Shown here in pieces: positions 36,221 through 45,209 of a DNA stretch of 64,000 bases. This DNA comes from Burkholderiales bacterium (GTDB lineage: Bacteria > Pseudomonadota > Gammaproteobacteria > Burkholderiales > Burkholderiaceae_C): the NCBI GenBank assembly GCA_016191525.1, contig JACPOK010000033.1, forward strand, positions 434,001-498,000, given 5' to 3'. Numbering within the stretch: position 1 is the first letter of the stretch; each line of letters opens with the position of its first letter. Under the pieces are notes generated by a model. The model was given only the letters and a program-made list of their open reading frames with translations, had not been told where the DNA came from and ran no database searches. The translations under genes and the position numbers were made by a program.

Positions 36221-37873
36221 CTAAGGGGTAACCAGCGGCAGGGGTTTGCCCTCAGCCGAGGATGGCGTGGGCACGCCCAGCAAGCGGGCCAGCGTGGGCG
36301 CCACGTCCACTTCTTCCACCCGGGCGTCGATGCGGCCGGCCTTCATCCAGCGCGGGCCCCACATCAGGATGGGGATGTGGTTGTCGTATTCATGCGGCGA
36401 GCCGTGGGTGGCCGAGGAGCGGCTGGAGACGAACATCCAGTTGGGTTTGAGGCTGAACTGCACCTCGCCGGAAACCTGGGGGTGCCAGGCCTTGCGCTGC
36501 GCTTCAAAGAACCTGTCGCCGGCGCGGCTGTTGGTTTCCAGCTCGCGGCGGGTGTAGGCGGTGTCGAAGCCCTCTTCCTTCAGCAGCAGGGTGCGCGCTT
36601 CCTCGGCGACGGCGTTGATGTCCACGTTTTTCTGCGCCGCCAGCCGCTTGTCCAGCAGCAGCGATGCGGACGAATAGCCCAGCATCCACTTGCCGGGGCC
36701 GAACTTCGCCTCCAGCCCCGCATTCACGCGGCCCTGCGCCGCGTTGAAGTTGACCTTGCCGGCCGGCTGGCCGAGCGATCTTGTGTAGTCGGGCGCGGGC
36801 ATGAAGCCGTGGTCGGCGGTGAGCACGGCGATGTAGTTGTCGCGCCCCACCGTGGCGTCCAGGTCGCGGAAAAAATCCTGAAGCAGCCGGTCCAGCTGCA
36901 GGAAGTGGTCGTGCGACAGGCGCGATTCGGCGCTGAAGCGGTGGTTGACGTAGTCGTGGCCCGACAGGCTGACGGACAGGATGTCGGGCGCGTCATCACG
37001 TCCCAGGCCTTCGCCGGCGATGGCCGCGCGGGCGAACTCCAGCGAAAGCGCATCGGCGAACGGGCTGGTGAGCAGGGCACTGTAGAAACCCGGGCCCGGC
37101 TTCTCGTCGGCCGCCACGCCCATCATCATGGGCAGCTTGCCGCCTTGCGGGCCGAACCAGGTCTGGCTGTCGGCAAGGGAGCGCGCATACGCCGCCTCAG
37201 GCAGCAGCGGCTTCCACTCGGTCTTGAAATAGCGGTCGGCCAGCTTGCGGCCATTGAATTCGTTGACCCAGGCCGGGTGCTCTTTCATGTAATAGGTGGT
37301 GGAAGCAAACTGGCCGTCGCTGCCCATGTACATGTAGGCGGTGCCCGCATGGCCCGCGGGCAGGATGGCACCGCGGTCTTTGCCGGAGATGCCGATCACC
37401 TTGGAAGCCGGGTTCACGCGGCGCAGCACGTCACCCACCGTCTCCACCTTCAGGTTGTTCGGGCTGGTGCCGTCCAGCGCATTGGTCTTGTGGCCGATGT
37501 AGGTGTAGCGCGTGTCGCCGGTGTTGTAGACCTCTGCGCCGGTGGTTTGATCGCGCCACTCGTTGCCGATGATGCCGCTGCGGTGCGGATAGGCGCCGGT
37601 GAGCATGGTGGCGTGCCCGGCCGCGGTGACGGTGAAGGCATGCCCGTAGTGCGCGTCGCTGAACCAGGCACCCCGGTCCAGGAAGCGGGCAAAGCCGTCC
37701 GGCGCCAGCTGGTCGCGGTAACCGGTGACCTGGCGGATGGGCAGGCCGTCCACCACTATGAACACCACCAGTCTGGGTTGGGGCGCGGCCGAAGGCGGCA
37801 TGCCGGCACAGGCGGCGAGCAGGCCGGCGGCAACGAGGGCGAGGGGCAACCGGAAGTTGTTGAGTGTCTTCAT
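36221..37873 (-). CDS. Alkaline phosphatase superfamily lipoprotein (PafA-like)
   Basis: 550 residues. A signal peptide ends in LLAACAG, a probable lipobox. The metallo-phosphatase core shows Asp in FIVVDGLP, the nucleophile threonine in HAFTVTAAGHATMLTG (Thr81 or 83), LSGHDYVNH, TADHGF and HGSPHEYDNHIP, all two-zinc-site motifs of PafA/nucleotide pyrophosphatase-type enzymes. It probably hydrolyses phosphomonoesters in the periplasm. The gene stands alone between usp and the cobalamin operon. Confidence 0.88.
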   Translation of the reverse strand: MKTLNNFRLPLALVAAGLLAACAGMPPSAAPQPRLVVFIVVDGLPIRQVTGYRDQLAPDGFARFLDRGAWFSDAHYGHAFTVTAAGHATMLTGAYPHRSGIIGNEWRDQTTGAEVYNTGDTRYTYIGHKTNALDGTSPNNLKVETVGDVLRRVNPASKVIGISGKDRGAILPAGHAGTAYMYMGSDGQFASTTYYMKEHPAWVNEFNGRKLADRYFKTEWKPLLPEAAYARSLADSQTWFGPQGGKLPMMMGVAADEKPGPGFYSALLTSPFADALSLEFARAAIAGEGLGRDDAPDILSVSLSGHDYVNHRFSAESRLSHDHFLQLDRLLQDFFRDLDATVGRDNYIAVLTADHGFMPAPDYTRSLGQPAGKVNFNAAQGRVNAGLEAKFGPGKWMLGYSSASLLLDKRLAAQKNVDINAVAEEARTLLLKEEGFDTAYTRRELETNSRAGDRFFEAQRKAWHPQVSGEVQFSLKPNWMFVSSRSSATHGSPHEYDNHIPILMWGPRWMKAGRIDARVEEVDVAPTLARLLGVPTPSSAEGKPLPLVTP

Positions 37874-37923
37874 GGAGCGCTAGGCTACCCCCTTTTCCCG
37901 GTGCTGCGGATTCGGGTTGCCCC

Positions 37924-38964
37924 TCAGGCTTTCTGCGAAACCCCGGCCGATTCGAAGCTCGCCATCTGGCCCAGGATGGCGCAGGCCGACACCAGCATGG
38001 GCCAGGCCAGCGCCGCGCCCGAGCCTTCGCCCAGCCGCAGGCCCCAGTCCAGCAGAGCGCGGGCCGGCTGGTCTTTTTGCGGGCCCAGGTGCCGCAGCAT
38101 CAGGCCGTGGCCGCATTCGCCCGAGCGGTGCGAGAACACGCAGCGCTGCACCACATGCGGCTCCAGCGCGGCGGCGACCAGCACGGCGGCGCTGGAGATG
38201 AAGCCATCCACCACGATCACGCGGCGCTCCTGCGCGGCCTGCAGCACCGTGCCCACCAGCGTGGCGATCTCGAAACCGCCGAACGCGGCCAGTGCCTGCA
38301 GCGGTGTATTGGCATCGCTGTGAAGCGCGAGCACTTCCTGCAGCACCGCCTGCTTGCGCGCGATGCCCGAACCGTCCAGGCCGGTGCCCGCACCCACGCA
38401 TTCGGCGATATCGGTGCCGGTCAGCCGGGCCAGCAGCAGCGACGCGGCGGAGGTGTTGCCGATGCCCATCTCGCCCAGCAGCAAGGCATTGCCGGGCAGT
38501 TGCCCAACGATCTCGCGGCCGTTGGCGATGGCTTGGCCGCACTGCGCCGCCGTCATGGCGGGGCCTTGCGAGCTGTCCGCCGTACCCGGGCCGACTTTGC
38601 GGACCAGCAGGCCTGGGCGTGGCGCGAACTCGTGCCGCACGCCGCAGTCGACCACCCTCAGCGCCAGGCCGTGCTGGCGCGCCAGTACGCTCACGGCCGC
38701 GCCGCCGGCCAAAAAGTTTTCCACCATCTGCCAGGTGACGTCGCTGGGATAGGCCGAGACGCCGCGGGCTGCCAGCCCGTGGTCGCCGGCGCAGACCAGC
38801 ATTTGCGGCTGCTTGAGCTGCGGCGTGTCGGTGCCAAGGATCAAGCCGATCTGCAAGGCCAGCGCTTCAAGGCGGCCGAGGGAACCCAGGGGCTTGGTCT
38901 TGCTGTCCAGCTTGTGCTGCAGGCGCTGCGCGAGCGCGGGATCGTGGATGTCGGTGATTTGCAT
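37924..38964 (-). CDS. cobT: Nicotinate-nucleotide:dimethylbenzimidazole phosphoribosyltransferase
   Basis: 346 residues. Family motifs are KTKPLGSLGRLE near the N-terminus, CAGDHGLAARGVSAYPSDVTWQMV, GEMGIGNTSAAS, GGFEIAT, VDGFISSAA and the catalytic glutamate in ASFESAG near the C-terminus. It activates the lower ligand base of cobalamin (alpha-ribazole phosphate synthesis). It is the last gene of the btuB-led operon, 14 bases after cobQ. Confidence 0.96.
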   Translation of the reverse strand: MQITDIHDPALAQRLQHKLDSKTKPLGSLGRLEALALQIGLILGTDTPQLKQPQMLVCAGDHGLAARGVSAYPSDVTWQMVENFLAGGAAVSVLARQHGLALRVVDCGVRHEFAPRPGLLVRKVGPGTADSSQGPAMTAAQCGQAIANGREIVGQLPGNALLLGEMGIGNTSAASLLLARLTGTDIAECVGAGTGLDGSGIARKQAVLQEVLALHSDANTPLQALAAFGGFEIATLVGTVLQAAQERRVIVVDGFISSAAVLVAAALEPHVVQRCVFSHRSGECGHGLMLRHLGPQKDQPARALLDWGLRLGEGSGAALAWPMLVSACAILGQMASFESAGVSQKA

Positions 38965-38978
38965 GGTGTGCCGGCGCG

Positions 38979-40421
38979 CTATGGATCCCGGATCAAGTCC
39001 GGGATGACAGCCGCCTCAAAATGTTGATCAATGAAATCGGCCAGGCCGTCGAACACGCTGTCCAGCGTAGGTGCGGCGGCGCCGAACAGCGCGTGCAGGA
39101 CCGCAGGGTCTTCGAACAGGCCGTGCAGGTACACACCCAGCACGTTGCCCTGCGCGTTCTGCCAGCCCAGGCCGCCGGGCAGCACGGGCGCCGTGGCCGC
39201 CATGCCCGCGTGCTGCGAAGTCTGGCCGTGGTGGATTTCGTAACCCCGCGCCGTCACGCCTGACAGCGCAGCCCACGGCCCCGCCAGCTCGCCGAAGGTG
39301 GCCTGCGTCCGCTTCACGGTTTTTTGCTCCTCGAACACGGTCACCAGTGGCAACAGGCCCAGGCCGGGTGCGTTGCCATCGATGCCATGGCTGTCGATCA
39401 GTGCCTCGCCCAGCATCTGCAGGCCGCCGCACACACCCAGCACCGCCCTGCCCTCGTTGGCGTGCTGTGCGATGGCGCGGTCCAGGCCCTGCGCACGCAG
39501 CCAGGCCAGGTCGCCGCTGGTGTGCTTGGAGCCGGGCAGGATGATCCAGTCGGCTCCAGCCAGTTGCGCGGGGGCGCGCGCCCACACCAGCCGCAGGCCG
39601 GGCACGTTCTTCAGCGGCTGGAATTCATCCAGGTTGCTCAGGCGCGGGTAGGCGACCACGGCGACCGTCTTCGTCACCGCGCCAGAAGCTGTGCTGCGGT
39701 CGTCAAAGACCCCGTCTTCTTCGGGCAACCCGTGGTGCCACCACATCGGCAGCGTGGCCACGGTCGGCACGCCGGTCAGCTCCTGCAGCATCTGCGGCGC
39801 CGGTGGCAGCAACGAGGCGTCGCCGCGAAAACGGTTGAGGACGAACCCGCGGACGAGGGCCTGGTCGGCCGGGTTCATCAGCGCCCAGGTGCCGTACAGG
39901 TGCGCGAATGCGCCGCCCCGGTCGATGTCCGTCACCAGCAGGCAGCGCGCGCCGGCGTGCCGGGCCACCCGCAGGTTGACAATGTCGCCGGCCATCAGGT
40001 TGATCTCCGCCGGGGAACCCGCGCCCTCGATCACCACCACGTCGTTCTCTTCGCGCAGTTCGTCCAGCGCTTTCGCGATCACCGGCCAGACGATCTCGCT
40101 GCGGCCGCGCCAGGGCGTCTGCGTCAGCTCTTCGCTCACCTGCCCCATCAGCACCACCTGGCTGTGCGTGTCGCGCTCGGGCTTGAGCAGCAGCGGGTTC
40201 ATGCGCACCTCGGGCACTGCACGCGCCGCCAGCGCCTGGAAGTACTGGGCGCTGCCGATCTCGCCACCGGCAACGACACGCGCGTTGTTGCTCATGTTCT
40301 GCGCCTTGAACGGCGCGACCTTCAGGCCCTGCCGCGCATACCAGCGGCACAGCGCCGTGGCCAGCCAGCTCTTGCCGGCGCCGCTGGTCGTGCCCAGCAC
40401 CATGACGCAGCGGGCCGTCAT
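38979..40421 (-). CDS. cobQ: Cobyric acid synthase
   Basis: 480 residues from ATG 40421; the upstream part of the track ORF is a shadow of cbiB. An N-terminal synthetase domain has Walker A-like VLGTTSGAGKS and FKAQNMSNNARV. The C-terminal class I-like glutaminase has the nucleophile in GVCGGLQMLGE and the histidine in GYEIHHG. It amidates four carboxyls of adenosylcobyrinic acid diamide. The last residues (AVIPDLIRDP) are encoded by a palindromic repeat. The start overlaps the cbiB stop by four bases. Confidence 0.95.
   Translation of the reverse strand: MTARCVMVLGTTSGAGKSWLATALCRWYARQGLKVAPFKAQNMSNNARVVAGGEIGSAQYFQALAARAVPEVRMNPLLLKPERDTHSQVVLMGQVSEELTQTPWRGRSEIVWPVIAKALDELREENDVVVIEGAGSPAEINLMAGDIVNLRVARHAGARCLLVTDIDRGGAFAHLYGTWALMNPADQALVRGFVLNRFRGDASLLPPAPQMLQELTGVPTVATLPMWWHHGLPEEDGVFDDRSTASGAVTKTVAVVAYPRLSNLDEFQPLKNVPGLRLVWARAPAQLAGADWIILPGSKHTSGDLAWLRAQGLDRAIAQHANEGRAVLGVCGGLQMLGEALIDSHGIDGNAPGLGLLPLVTVFEEQKTVKRTQATFGELAGPWAALSGVTARGYEIHHGQTSQHAGMAATAPVLPGGLGWQNAQGNVLGVYLHGLFEDPAVLHALFGAAAPTLDSVFDGLADFIDQHFEAAVIPDLIRDP
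38982..39008. repeat. Palindromic repeat at the 3' end of cobQ
   Basis: ATCCCGGATCAAGTCCGGGAT, bounded by TGG and GAC, is a copy of the GTCAT...ATCCA family seen at 17909, 18925 and 19301. It supplies the last codons of cobQ. Confidence 0.8.
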
Positions 40422-41359
40422 TCCCAGGACCGCAGCCAGACGATGGCCAGCGAAGCGAGTGACAGCAGCGCCAGCACCACGCGTGAAGCTACGGCCTGGG
40501 CCTGGCCGCCGTCCTCGCGCGCGGGTTCGCGCGCCAGTGCATTCAGCGCGTACACCCCGGGCTTGGCCAGCCGCACACCCAGCGCCAGCGCCATCGCGGC
40601 CATCGGCCAGCCGCTGTTGGGAGATGGCGTGCGCCGCGCCTCGCCGCGCAGCCGCGACCACGGCAGGCCGCCGGCGCAGCCGGCGATCAGCAGCGCGGTG
40701 AGCCGCGCCGGAATCCAGGACAGCGCGTCGTCCGCGCGGGCGGCGAACTTGCCGGCCCATTCCCACACACGCCCGCCCCGCTCGCCGCGGTAGCCCCACA
40801 TCGCGTCCGCCGTATTGGCAAAGCGGTAGAGCGCCGCACCCGGCAGCCCCAGCACCACAAACCAGAACACGGGCGCGACCACCGAATCATTCAGGTTCTC
40901 GGCGAGTGACTCGATGGCGCTCTCGCGCACCTGCGCCTCGGACAATTCGCTCACGTCGCGGCTGACCAGCATGGCCAGCCGCTCGCGCCCGGCCGGCAGC
41001 GATTCGGCCAGCGCGCGCTCCACCGCACCGGCCTCCTCGCGCAGCATGCGCCAGGCCAGCATGGGCTTGAGCGCGATGCCGATCAGCAGCGCGGCGGCCC
41101 ACTCCGGAAAATGCACCAGGCTCCACTGGAAGGCCCAGGCCGCCAGCAGCACCAGACCAGCGCCCGCCAGCCAGCCGAGCGCGCCGCCCAGGAATTCACG
41201 CAGCCAGCTGCCGGCCTGGCGCGGCGCCACGCGGCGCCCGGCCCACGCCAGATAGTGGCCCATCCACACCACCGGGTGCCAGCGCGCCACCGGCTCGCCG
41301 AACCAGCGGTCCAGGCAGAAGGCGAACAGCAGCGCGACGAGGGCCATCCAGGCAGTCAT
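40418..41359 (-). CDS. cbiB: Adenosylcobinamide-phosphate synthase, integral membrane
   Basis: 313 residues from ATG 41359; GTG 41365 is possible. Multi-pass membrane protein with family motifs LDRWFGEP.ARWHPVVWMG, ESLAENLNDSVVAPVFW, LYRFANTADAMWGYRG and AARADDALSWIPARLTALL. It attaches aminopropanol phosphate to adenosylcobyric acid. Part of the cobalamin operon between cobO and cobQ. No cobD (Thr-P decarboxylase) gene is present in the operon, so the aminopropanol donor must come from elsewhere in the genome. Confidence 0.95.
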   Translation of the reverse strand: MTAWMALVALLFAFCLDRWFGEPVARWHPVVWMGHYLAWAGRRVAPRQAGSWLREFLGGALGWLAGAGLVLLAAWAFQWSLVHFPEWAAALLIGIALKPMLAWRMLREEAGAVERALAESLPAGRERLAMLVSRDVSELSEAQVRESAIESLAENLNDSVVAPVFWFVVLGLPGAALYRFANTADAMWGYRGERGGRVWEWAGKFAARADDALSWIPARLTALLIAGCAGGLPWSRLRGEARRTPSPNSGWPMAAMALALGVRLAKPGVYALNALAREPAREDGGQAQAVASRVVLALLSLASLAIVWLRSWE

Positions 41360-41384
41360 GTGCACAGCTTAGGCGGAATGCCCA

Positions 41385-41954
41385 TCAGTCTTCAATCCCC
41401 CGTTGCGCGGGCACGCCGGCGTTGAAGGCGTGCTTGATCTTGGTCATCTCGGTCACCGTGTCGGCCAGCGCTATGATTTCGGGCGGGCAGCGGCGGCCGG
41501 TGATGGCCACATGCACCTCTTTGGGCCGCTGCTGCAGCGTGGCCAGCACGTCATCCAGCGGCAGCCAGCCGTAGATCAGCGGGTAGGTCAACTCGTCCAG
41601 CACCACCAGGAAGAATTCGCCGCCCAGGATGGAGGCCCTGGCCTTTTGCCAGCCGTCGCGCGCCAGTTGGGCCGAGTGCTCCAGGTCCTGGCTTTTCCAG
41701 CTGAAGCCGTCGCCCAACCCTTCGATGGGAATGCCGATCTGCTCGAACATGCGGTGCTCGCCGAAGCGGGCAGTGGGCACCTTCATGAACTGGTAGATCT
41801 TGACGGCCTTGCCGCGGCCGTGCGCGCGCAATGCGAGCCCGAAGGCGGCCGTGCTCTTGCCCTTGCCGTCGCCGGTGTTGACGATGACCAGGCCGCGGCG
41901 CTCGCCCTCGGGTTTTTCGTAGGGCTTGGCCGACGGCGGGGTTTCGATCTGCAT
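41385..41954 (-). CDS. cobO: Cob(I)yrinic acid a,c-diamide adenosyltransferase
   Basis: 189 residues with the BtuR/CobO P-loop [49 protein letters not shown] and [20 protein letters not shown]. It transfers the adenosyl group from ATP to cobalt(I). It lies 12 bases after btuD and 25 before cbiB in the same operon. Confidence 0.96.
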   Translation of the reverse strand: MQIETPPSAKPYEKPEGERRGLVIVNTGDGKGKSTAAFGLALRAHGRGKAVKIYQFMKVPTARFGEHRMFEQIGIPIEGLGDGFSWKSQDLEHSAQLARDGWQKARASILGGEFFLVVLDELTYPLIYGWLPLDDVLATLQQRPKEVHVAITGRRCPPEIIALADTVTEMTKIKHAFNAGVPAQRGIED

Positions 41955-41966
41955 GGGTTTGTCCGT

Positions 41967-42743
41967 TCAGTTCGGCACGGCCAGCCACTGGCCAGCCAGG
42001 GATTGCACGCGGATGCGGCGTTGGAACACTTCTTCCAGCGCCCGGTGGGTGGCTTCGGCGCCGCACGGGCCCTGGTGCACGATGCGGCCGGCGTCCATCA
42101 CCACCATCTCGTCGGCCTGCAGCGCGAAAGAGATTTCGTGCAGCACGCTGACCACCGTCTTGCCGCCGGCCACCAGGGCGCGAGCGAGTTGAAGCCAGTC
42201 GGACTGGTGCGGCGGGTCCAGGTTGGCCAGCGGCTCGTCCATCAGCAGGACGCCGGCCTGCACCGCCAGCGCGCGCGCCAGCAGCACGCGCTGCCGCTCG
42301 CCGCCCGACAAGCTGCCCAGCAAACGGTCGCGCCAGTCCCAGGCCTGGGTGCTGCGCAGCGCCTGTTCCACCGCCACGCGGTCGGCGGCGCTGGGCGGGG
42401 CCAGCCAGGGCTGGTGCGGCAGGCGTCCCAGCATGGCGACGTCGTACACCGCGAGGTCGTCCGCCGCGCTTTCGTTCTGTCCCAGCCACGACATCTGGCG
42501 CGCGCGCTTGCGGGCCGCGATCGCACCCAGGGGCTTGCCGTGCAGCAGCACCTCGCCGTCATGTGGCAACAGGCCGGCCAGGGCGCGCAGCAGCGTGGAC
42601 TTGCCCGCGCCGTTGGGGCCGACGATGCTGGTCCAGCGGCCGGCGGGCAGCTGCAGCTCGATGCCGTGCAGGATTTCCTTCTTTTGGGAGGAGAAACCCA
42701 GTGCAGCCCGCACCGAACGTGCGTGGAGCGCTACAGTATTCAT
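41967..42743 (-). CDS. btuD: Vitamin B12 ABC transporter ATP-binding protein
   Basis: 258 residues from ATG 42743. Walker A GPNGAGKST, signature LSGGERQRVLLARAL, Walker B VLLMDEPLANLD and the switch histidine in VLHEISFAL. The FecCD-type partner and B12 genes around it identify it as the BtuCDF ATPase. It overlaps btuC by four bases. Confidence 0.93.
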   Translation of the reverse strand: MNTVALHARSVRAALGFSSQKKEILHGIELQLPAGRWTSIVGPNGAGKSTLLRALAGLLPHDGEVLLHGKPLGAIAARKRARQMSWLGQNESAADDLAVYDVAMLGRLPHQPWLAPPSAADRVAVEQALRSTQAWDWRDRLLGSLSGGERQRVLLARALAVQAGVLLMDEPLANLDPPHQSDWLQLARALVAGGKTVVSVLHEISFALQADEMVVMDAGRIVHQGPCGAEATHRALEEVFQRRIRVQSLAGQWLAVPN

Positions 42744-43762
42744 AGCATCCCGCCTGCGCGGCCGCGCCGCCGGTGCATCAGCCACAGCAGGTAGCTGCCG
42801 CCCAGCACGGCGGTGAGCACGCCCACCGGCAACTCCTGCGGCGCGATGACCCAGCGCGCCAGCACGTCGGCCGCCATCAGCAGCAGGCCGCCCATCAGGG
42901 CGCTCAGCACCACCAAACGCCCGTGTGTGCTGGGCGCGATGGAGCGCACCAGGTGCGGGGCCGCCAGCCCGACGAACGCAATCAGCCCGGTCTGCGCCAC
43001 GGCCGCGCCGGTGGACAGGGCCAGCACCGCCACCAGCGCCGCACGCATCGCGGACAGCGGCAGGCCAAGGCTGGCGGCGGTGGACTCGCCCAGCGCCAGG
43101 CCATCCAGCACGCGGCCCAGGCTCCAGGCAATCGCCACCATGGGCGCCAGCACCGCGGCCATCACGAAGCAGGAAGCCCAGCCGACAAAGCCGGTGCTGC
43201 CCAGCATGAAGGCTTGCATGGCCTGCAGGATGTCGGGCACGGCCAGCGTTACCAGGTCGCGCGCCGCGCCCAGCACCACGCCCACGATCACGCCGGCCAG
43301 CAGCAGGCGCAGCGTGTGCAGCACGCCATTGGCCAGCATCAAGGTGAGCAGCACGCCAGCCACCGCGCCGGTAAAGGCCGCGCCGGTCAGGCCCAGGCGC
43401 ACCAGCACCGAGGTGGCGAACGGCGAAGCGCCGAACAGAGCCAGTGCCACTGCCACGCCGAGCGCCGCGCCCGAGGCGCTGCCCAGCAGGTAGGGGTCGG
43501 CCAGCGGGTTGCGAAACAGCCCCTGCGCCACCGCGCCGGCCAGCCCCAGCAGGCCGCCGGCCACCCACGCGCCCAGCGTGCGCGGCAGGCGGATGTCCCA
43601 GACGATCTGCCAGGCCACCGGGTCGTTGCGGGCACGCAGCACGCTTTCGAAACCGGTGCTGCCCACGCCCGCGCCCAGCAGCAGCATCCCCGCCGCGCCG
43701 GCCAGCAGCGCCGCGCCCAGCAGCCAGGCCGTGCGGTGCGAGGCGGTCGCCGCGCCGTTCAT
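42740..43762 (-). CDS. btuC: Vitamin B12 ABC transporter permease (FecCD family)
   Basis: 340 residues from ATG 43762, with about ten membrane segments. FecCD motifs are present: RLPRTLGAWVAGGLLGLAGAVAQGLFRNPLADPYLLGSASGAALG and GLIAFVGLAAPHLVRS. It forms the channel for cobalamin with BtuD and BtuF. The start overlaps the btuF stop by four bases. Confidence 0.94.
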   Translation of the reverse strand: MNGAATASHRTAWLLGAALLAGAAGMLLLGAGVGSTGFESVLRARNDPVAWQIVWDIRLPRTLGAWVAGGLLGLAGAVAQGLFRNPLADPYLLGSASGAALGVAVALALFGASPFATSVLVRLGLTGAAFTGAVAGVLLTLMLANGVLHTLRLLLAGVIVGVVLGAARDLVTLAVPDILQAMQAFMLGSTGFVGWASCFVMAAVLAPMVAIAWSLGRVLDGLALGESTAASLGLPLSAMRAALVAVLALSTGAAVAQTGLIAFVGLAAPHLVRSIAPSTHGRLVVLSALMGGLLLMAADVLARWVIAPQELPVGVLTAVLGGSYLLWLMHRRRGRAGGML

Positions 43763-44622
43763 TTCTGCACGCCCAGGCCCTTGGCCAGGATGCAGCGGGC
43801 CATCAGGCGCGCGGCTTCGGCCATGCGCGGGCCGGGGCGCACCAGCACGTCGGCCTCGTCGGCGGTGAAGATGCACACCCGCCCCTCGCGCAGCGCGCGG
43901 ATGCCGGCCCAGCCCGGGCGCTGCTCCAGGCCCTGCGCATTGCGCTCGCTGACCATGATCAGGTCGGGGTTGGCGCGCACCACGTATTCGGGATTGAGCT
44001 TGGGGAACGGGCCCAGCTCGGGCGTGACGATGTTCTTCACGCCCAGGCGCAGCATGGTCTCGCCGATGAATGAAGTGGTGCCCGCGCCATACGGCCCGCG
44101 GTTCACCTCGAAATAGATGCGCGTGTTCTTCGCCTGCGCGGGCATCGACTGCGCCACGGCCGACACGCCCGCGTCGATGGCCCGCCAGATGCGCTGCGCG
44201 TCCGGCACTTCCAGCAGCGTGCCCAGCTTGCCCATCACGCGCTGCACGTCGGCCGAGCTGCGCGGCTCCAGCGCCAGCACCTTCAGCCCCAGCGCTTCCA
44301 GCCGCTGCGCGCCGCGCGACGAGGTGGCCATCAGCACCACGTCGGGCTTGAGCGCCACCACCGCCTCAATGTTGGGGTCGATGCCGCCGCCCACCTGCGG
44401 CAGGCCGCGCACGGCCTCGGGGAAATTGGAATAGCGGTCCACGCCGACCAGCCGCCTGCACTGGCCCAGCTCGCACACGGTTTCGGTCAGCGAGGGCAGC
44501 AGGCTCACGATGCGCTGCGGCGACTGCGCCAGCGTGACGGTGACGCCGCGGTCGTCCGTGACCTGCAGCGCCTGGGCTTGCGCGGCGAGCAGCGCCAGCA
44601 GCAGCAACAGGATTTGCTTCAT
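43759..44622 (-). CDS. btuF: Periplasmic vitamin B12-binding protein
   Basis: 287 residues from ATG 44622, with a clear Sec signal (MKQILLLLLALLAAQAQA). It is a helical-backbone class III binding protein: RIVSLLPSLTETVCELGQCRRLVGVDRYSNFP and LKPDVVLMATSSRG. It delivers cobalamin to BtuCD. The gene overlaps cobU and btuC by four bases each, a tightly coupled arrangement. Confidence 0.93.
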   Translation of the reverse strand: MKQILLLLLALLAAQAQALQVTDDRGVTVTLAQSPQRIVSLLPSLTETVCELGQCRRLVGVDRYSNFPEAVRGLPQVGGGIDPNIEAVVALKPDVVLMATSSRGAQRLEALGLKVLALEPRSSADVQRVMGKLGTLLEVPDAQRIWRAIDAGVSAVAQSMPAQAKNTRIYFEVNRGPYGAGTTSFIGETMLRLGVKNIVTPELGPFPKLNPEYVVRANPDLIMVSERNAQGLEQRPGWAGIRALREGRVCIFTADEADVLVRPGPRMAEAARLMARCILAKGLGVQK

Positions 44623-45209
44623 GCGCCGCCCTTGAGGAACAGCGGCAGGCCGGCGGCCATCAGCGTCACCCGCTCGCAGGCCTGCGCCGCCTGCTGGTTG
44701 AGCACACCCAGCGCATCGACGAAGGCGCGCGTCTCGCTGCCCAGCGGCACCACGCCCAGCCCGATCTCGTTGCTGACCAGCACCAGCGGGCCCGCCGATC
44801 GCGCGATTGCTCCTGAAATAATAGCGCCCCACGCACAGCTGGTACGCTCTGTGGGCCTTTTCCCCTCTGATGAACCGGTCGCGGGCATGAGCTGCGCGGT
44901 CAGCCACAGGGTGAGGCAGTCCACCACCAGCAGCGTTTCGGGCCGGCTGTGCTGCGCGATGGCGCCCGCCAGGTCCGCGTGCTCTTCTACCGTGGCCATG
45001 CCTGGCACGCGGTCGGCGCGGTCGCGCTGGTGGCGGGAGATGCGCTCGCGCATCTCCTCGTCCCAGGCCTGCGCCGTCGCGATGTAGGTGGCGCGGTGCA
45101 AAGCCGACTGCGCCAGCCAGGCAGCCGCCAGTGATTCGGCGCGCGCCGTCTTGCCGCTTTTCTGGCCGCCGAGGATCAGCTCGCTTTTCATGACGCGAAG
45201 TTCAGCCAT
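44619..45209 (-). CDS. cobU: Adenosylcobinamide kinase/guanylyltransferase
   Basis: 196 residues from ATG 45209; ATG 45191 (MKSELILGG) is a good alternative. The P-loop is GGQKSGKT; the GMP-accepting region ISRHQRDRADRVPG carries the histidine, and VSNEIGLGVVPLGSETR is the family signature. Between LWLTAQL and AGPLVLVSNE lies an unusual insert (about residues 110-135, MPATGSSEGKRPTERTS region) encoded by a less GC-rich segment that resembles the repeat at 5956-6020, so the family's usual loop is longer here. It activates cobinamide by phosphorylation and guanylylation. Confidence 0.92.
   Translation of the reverse strand: MAELRVMKSELILGGQKSGKTARAESLAAAWLAQSALHRATYIATAQAWDEEMRERISRHQRDRADRVPGMATVEEHADLAGAIAQHSRPETLLVVDCLTLWLTAQLMPATGSSEGKRPTERTSCAWGAIISGAIARSAGPLVLVSNEIGLGVVPLGSETRAFVDALGVLNQQAAQACERVTLMAAGLPLFLKGGA
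44810..44870. repeat. Dispersed repeat copy inside cobU
   Basis: CTCCTGAAATAATAGCGC at one end and GGGCCTTTTCCCCTCTGA at the other stand out from the GC-rich cobU codons. They resemble the intergenic repeat at 5956-6020. The reading frame stays open through it on the minus strand. Confidence 0.5.

Noticed and set aside
35777-38323. Plus-strand ORF of 848 aa
   Set aside because: Antisense shadow of usp, the phosphatase and cobT; His/Gly/Arg-rich with no recognisable motif. The same applies to 28446..31118 and 31298..33310, opposite mdtC and mdtB.
42223-43493. Plus-strand ORFs across btuC and btuD
   Set aside because: Shadows of overlapping ABC transporter genes with intact Walker and FecCD motifs on the minus strand.
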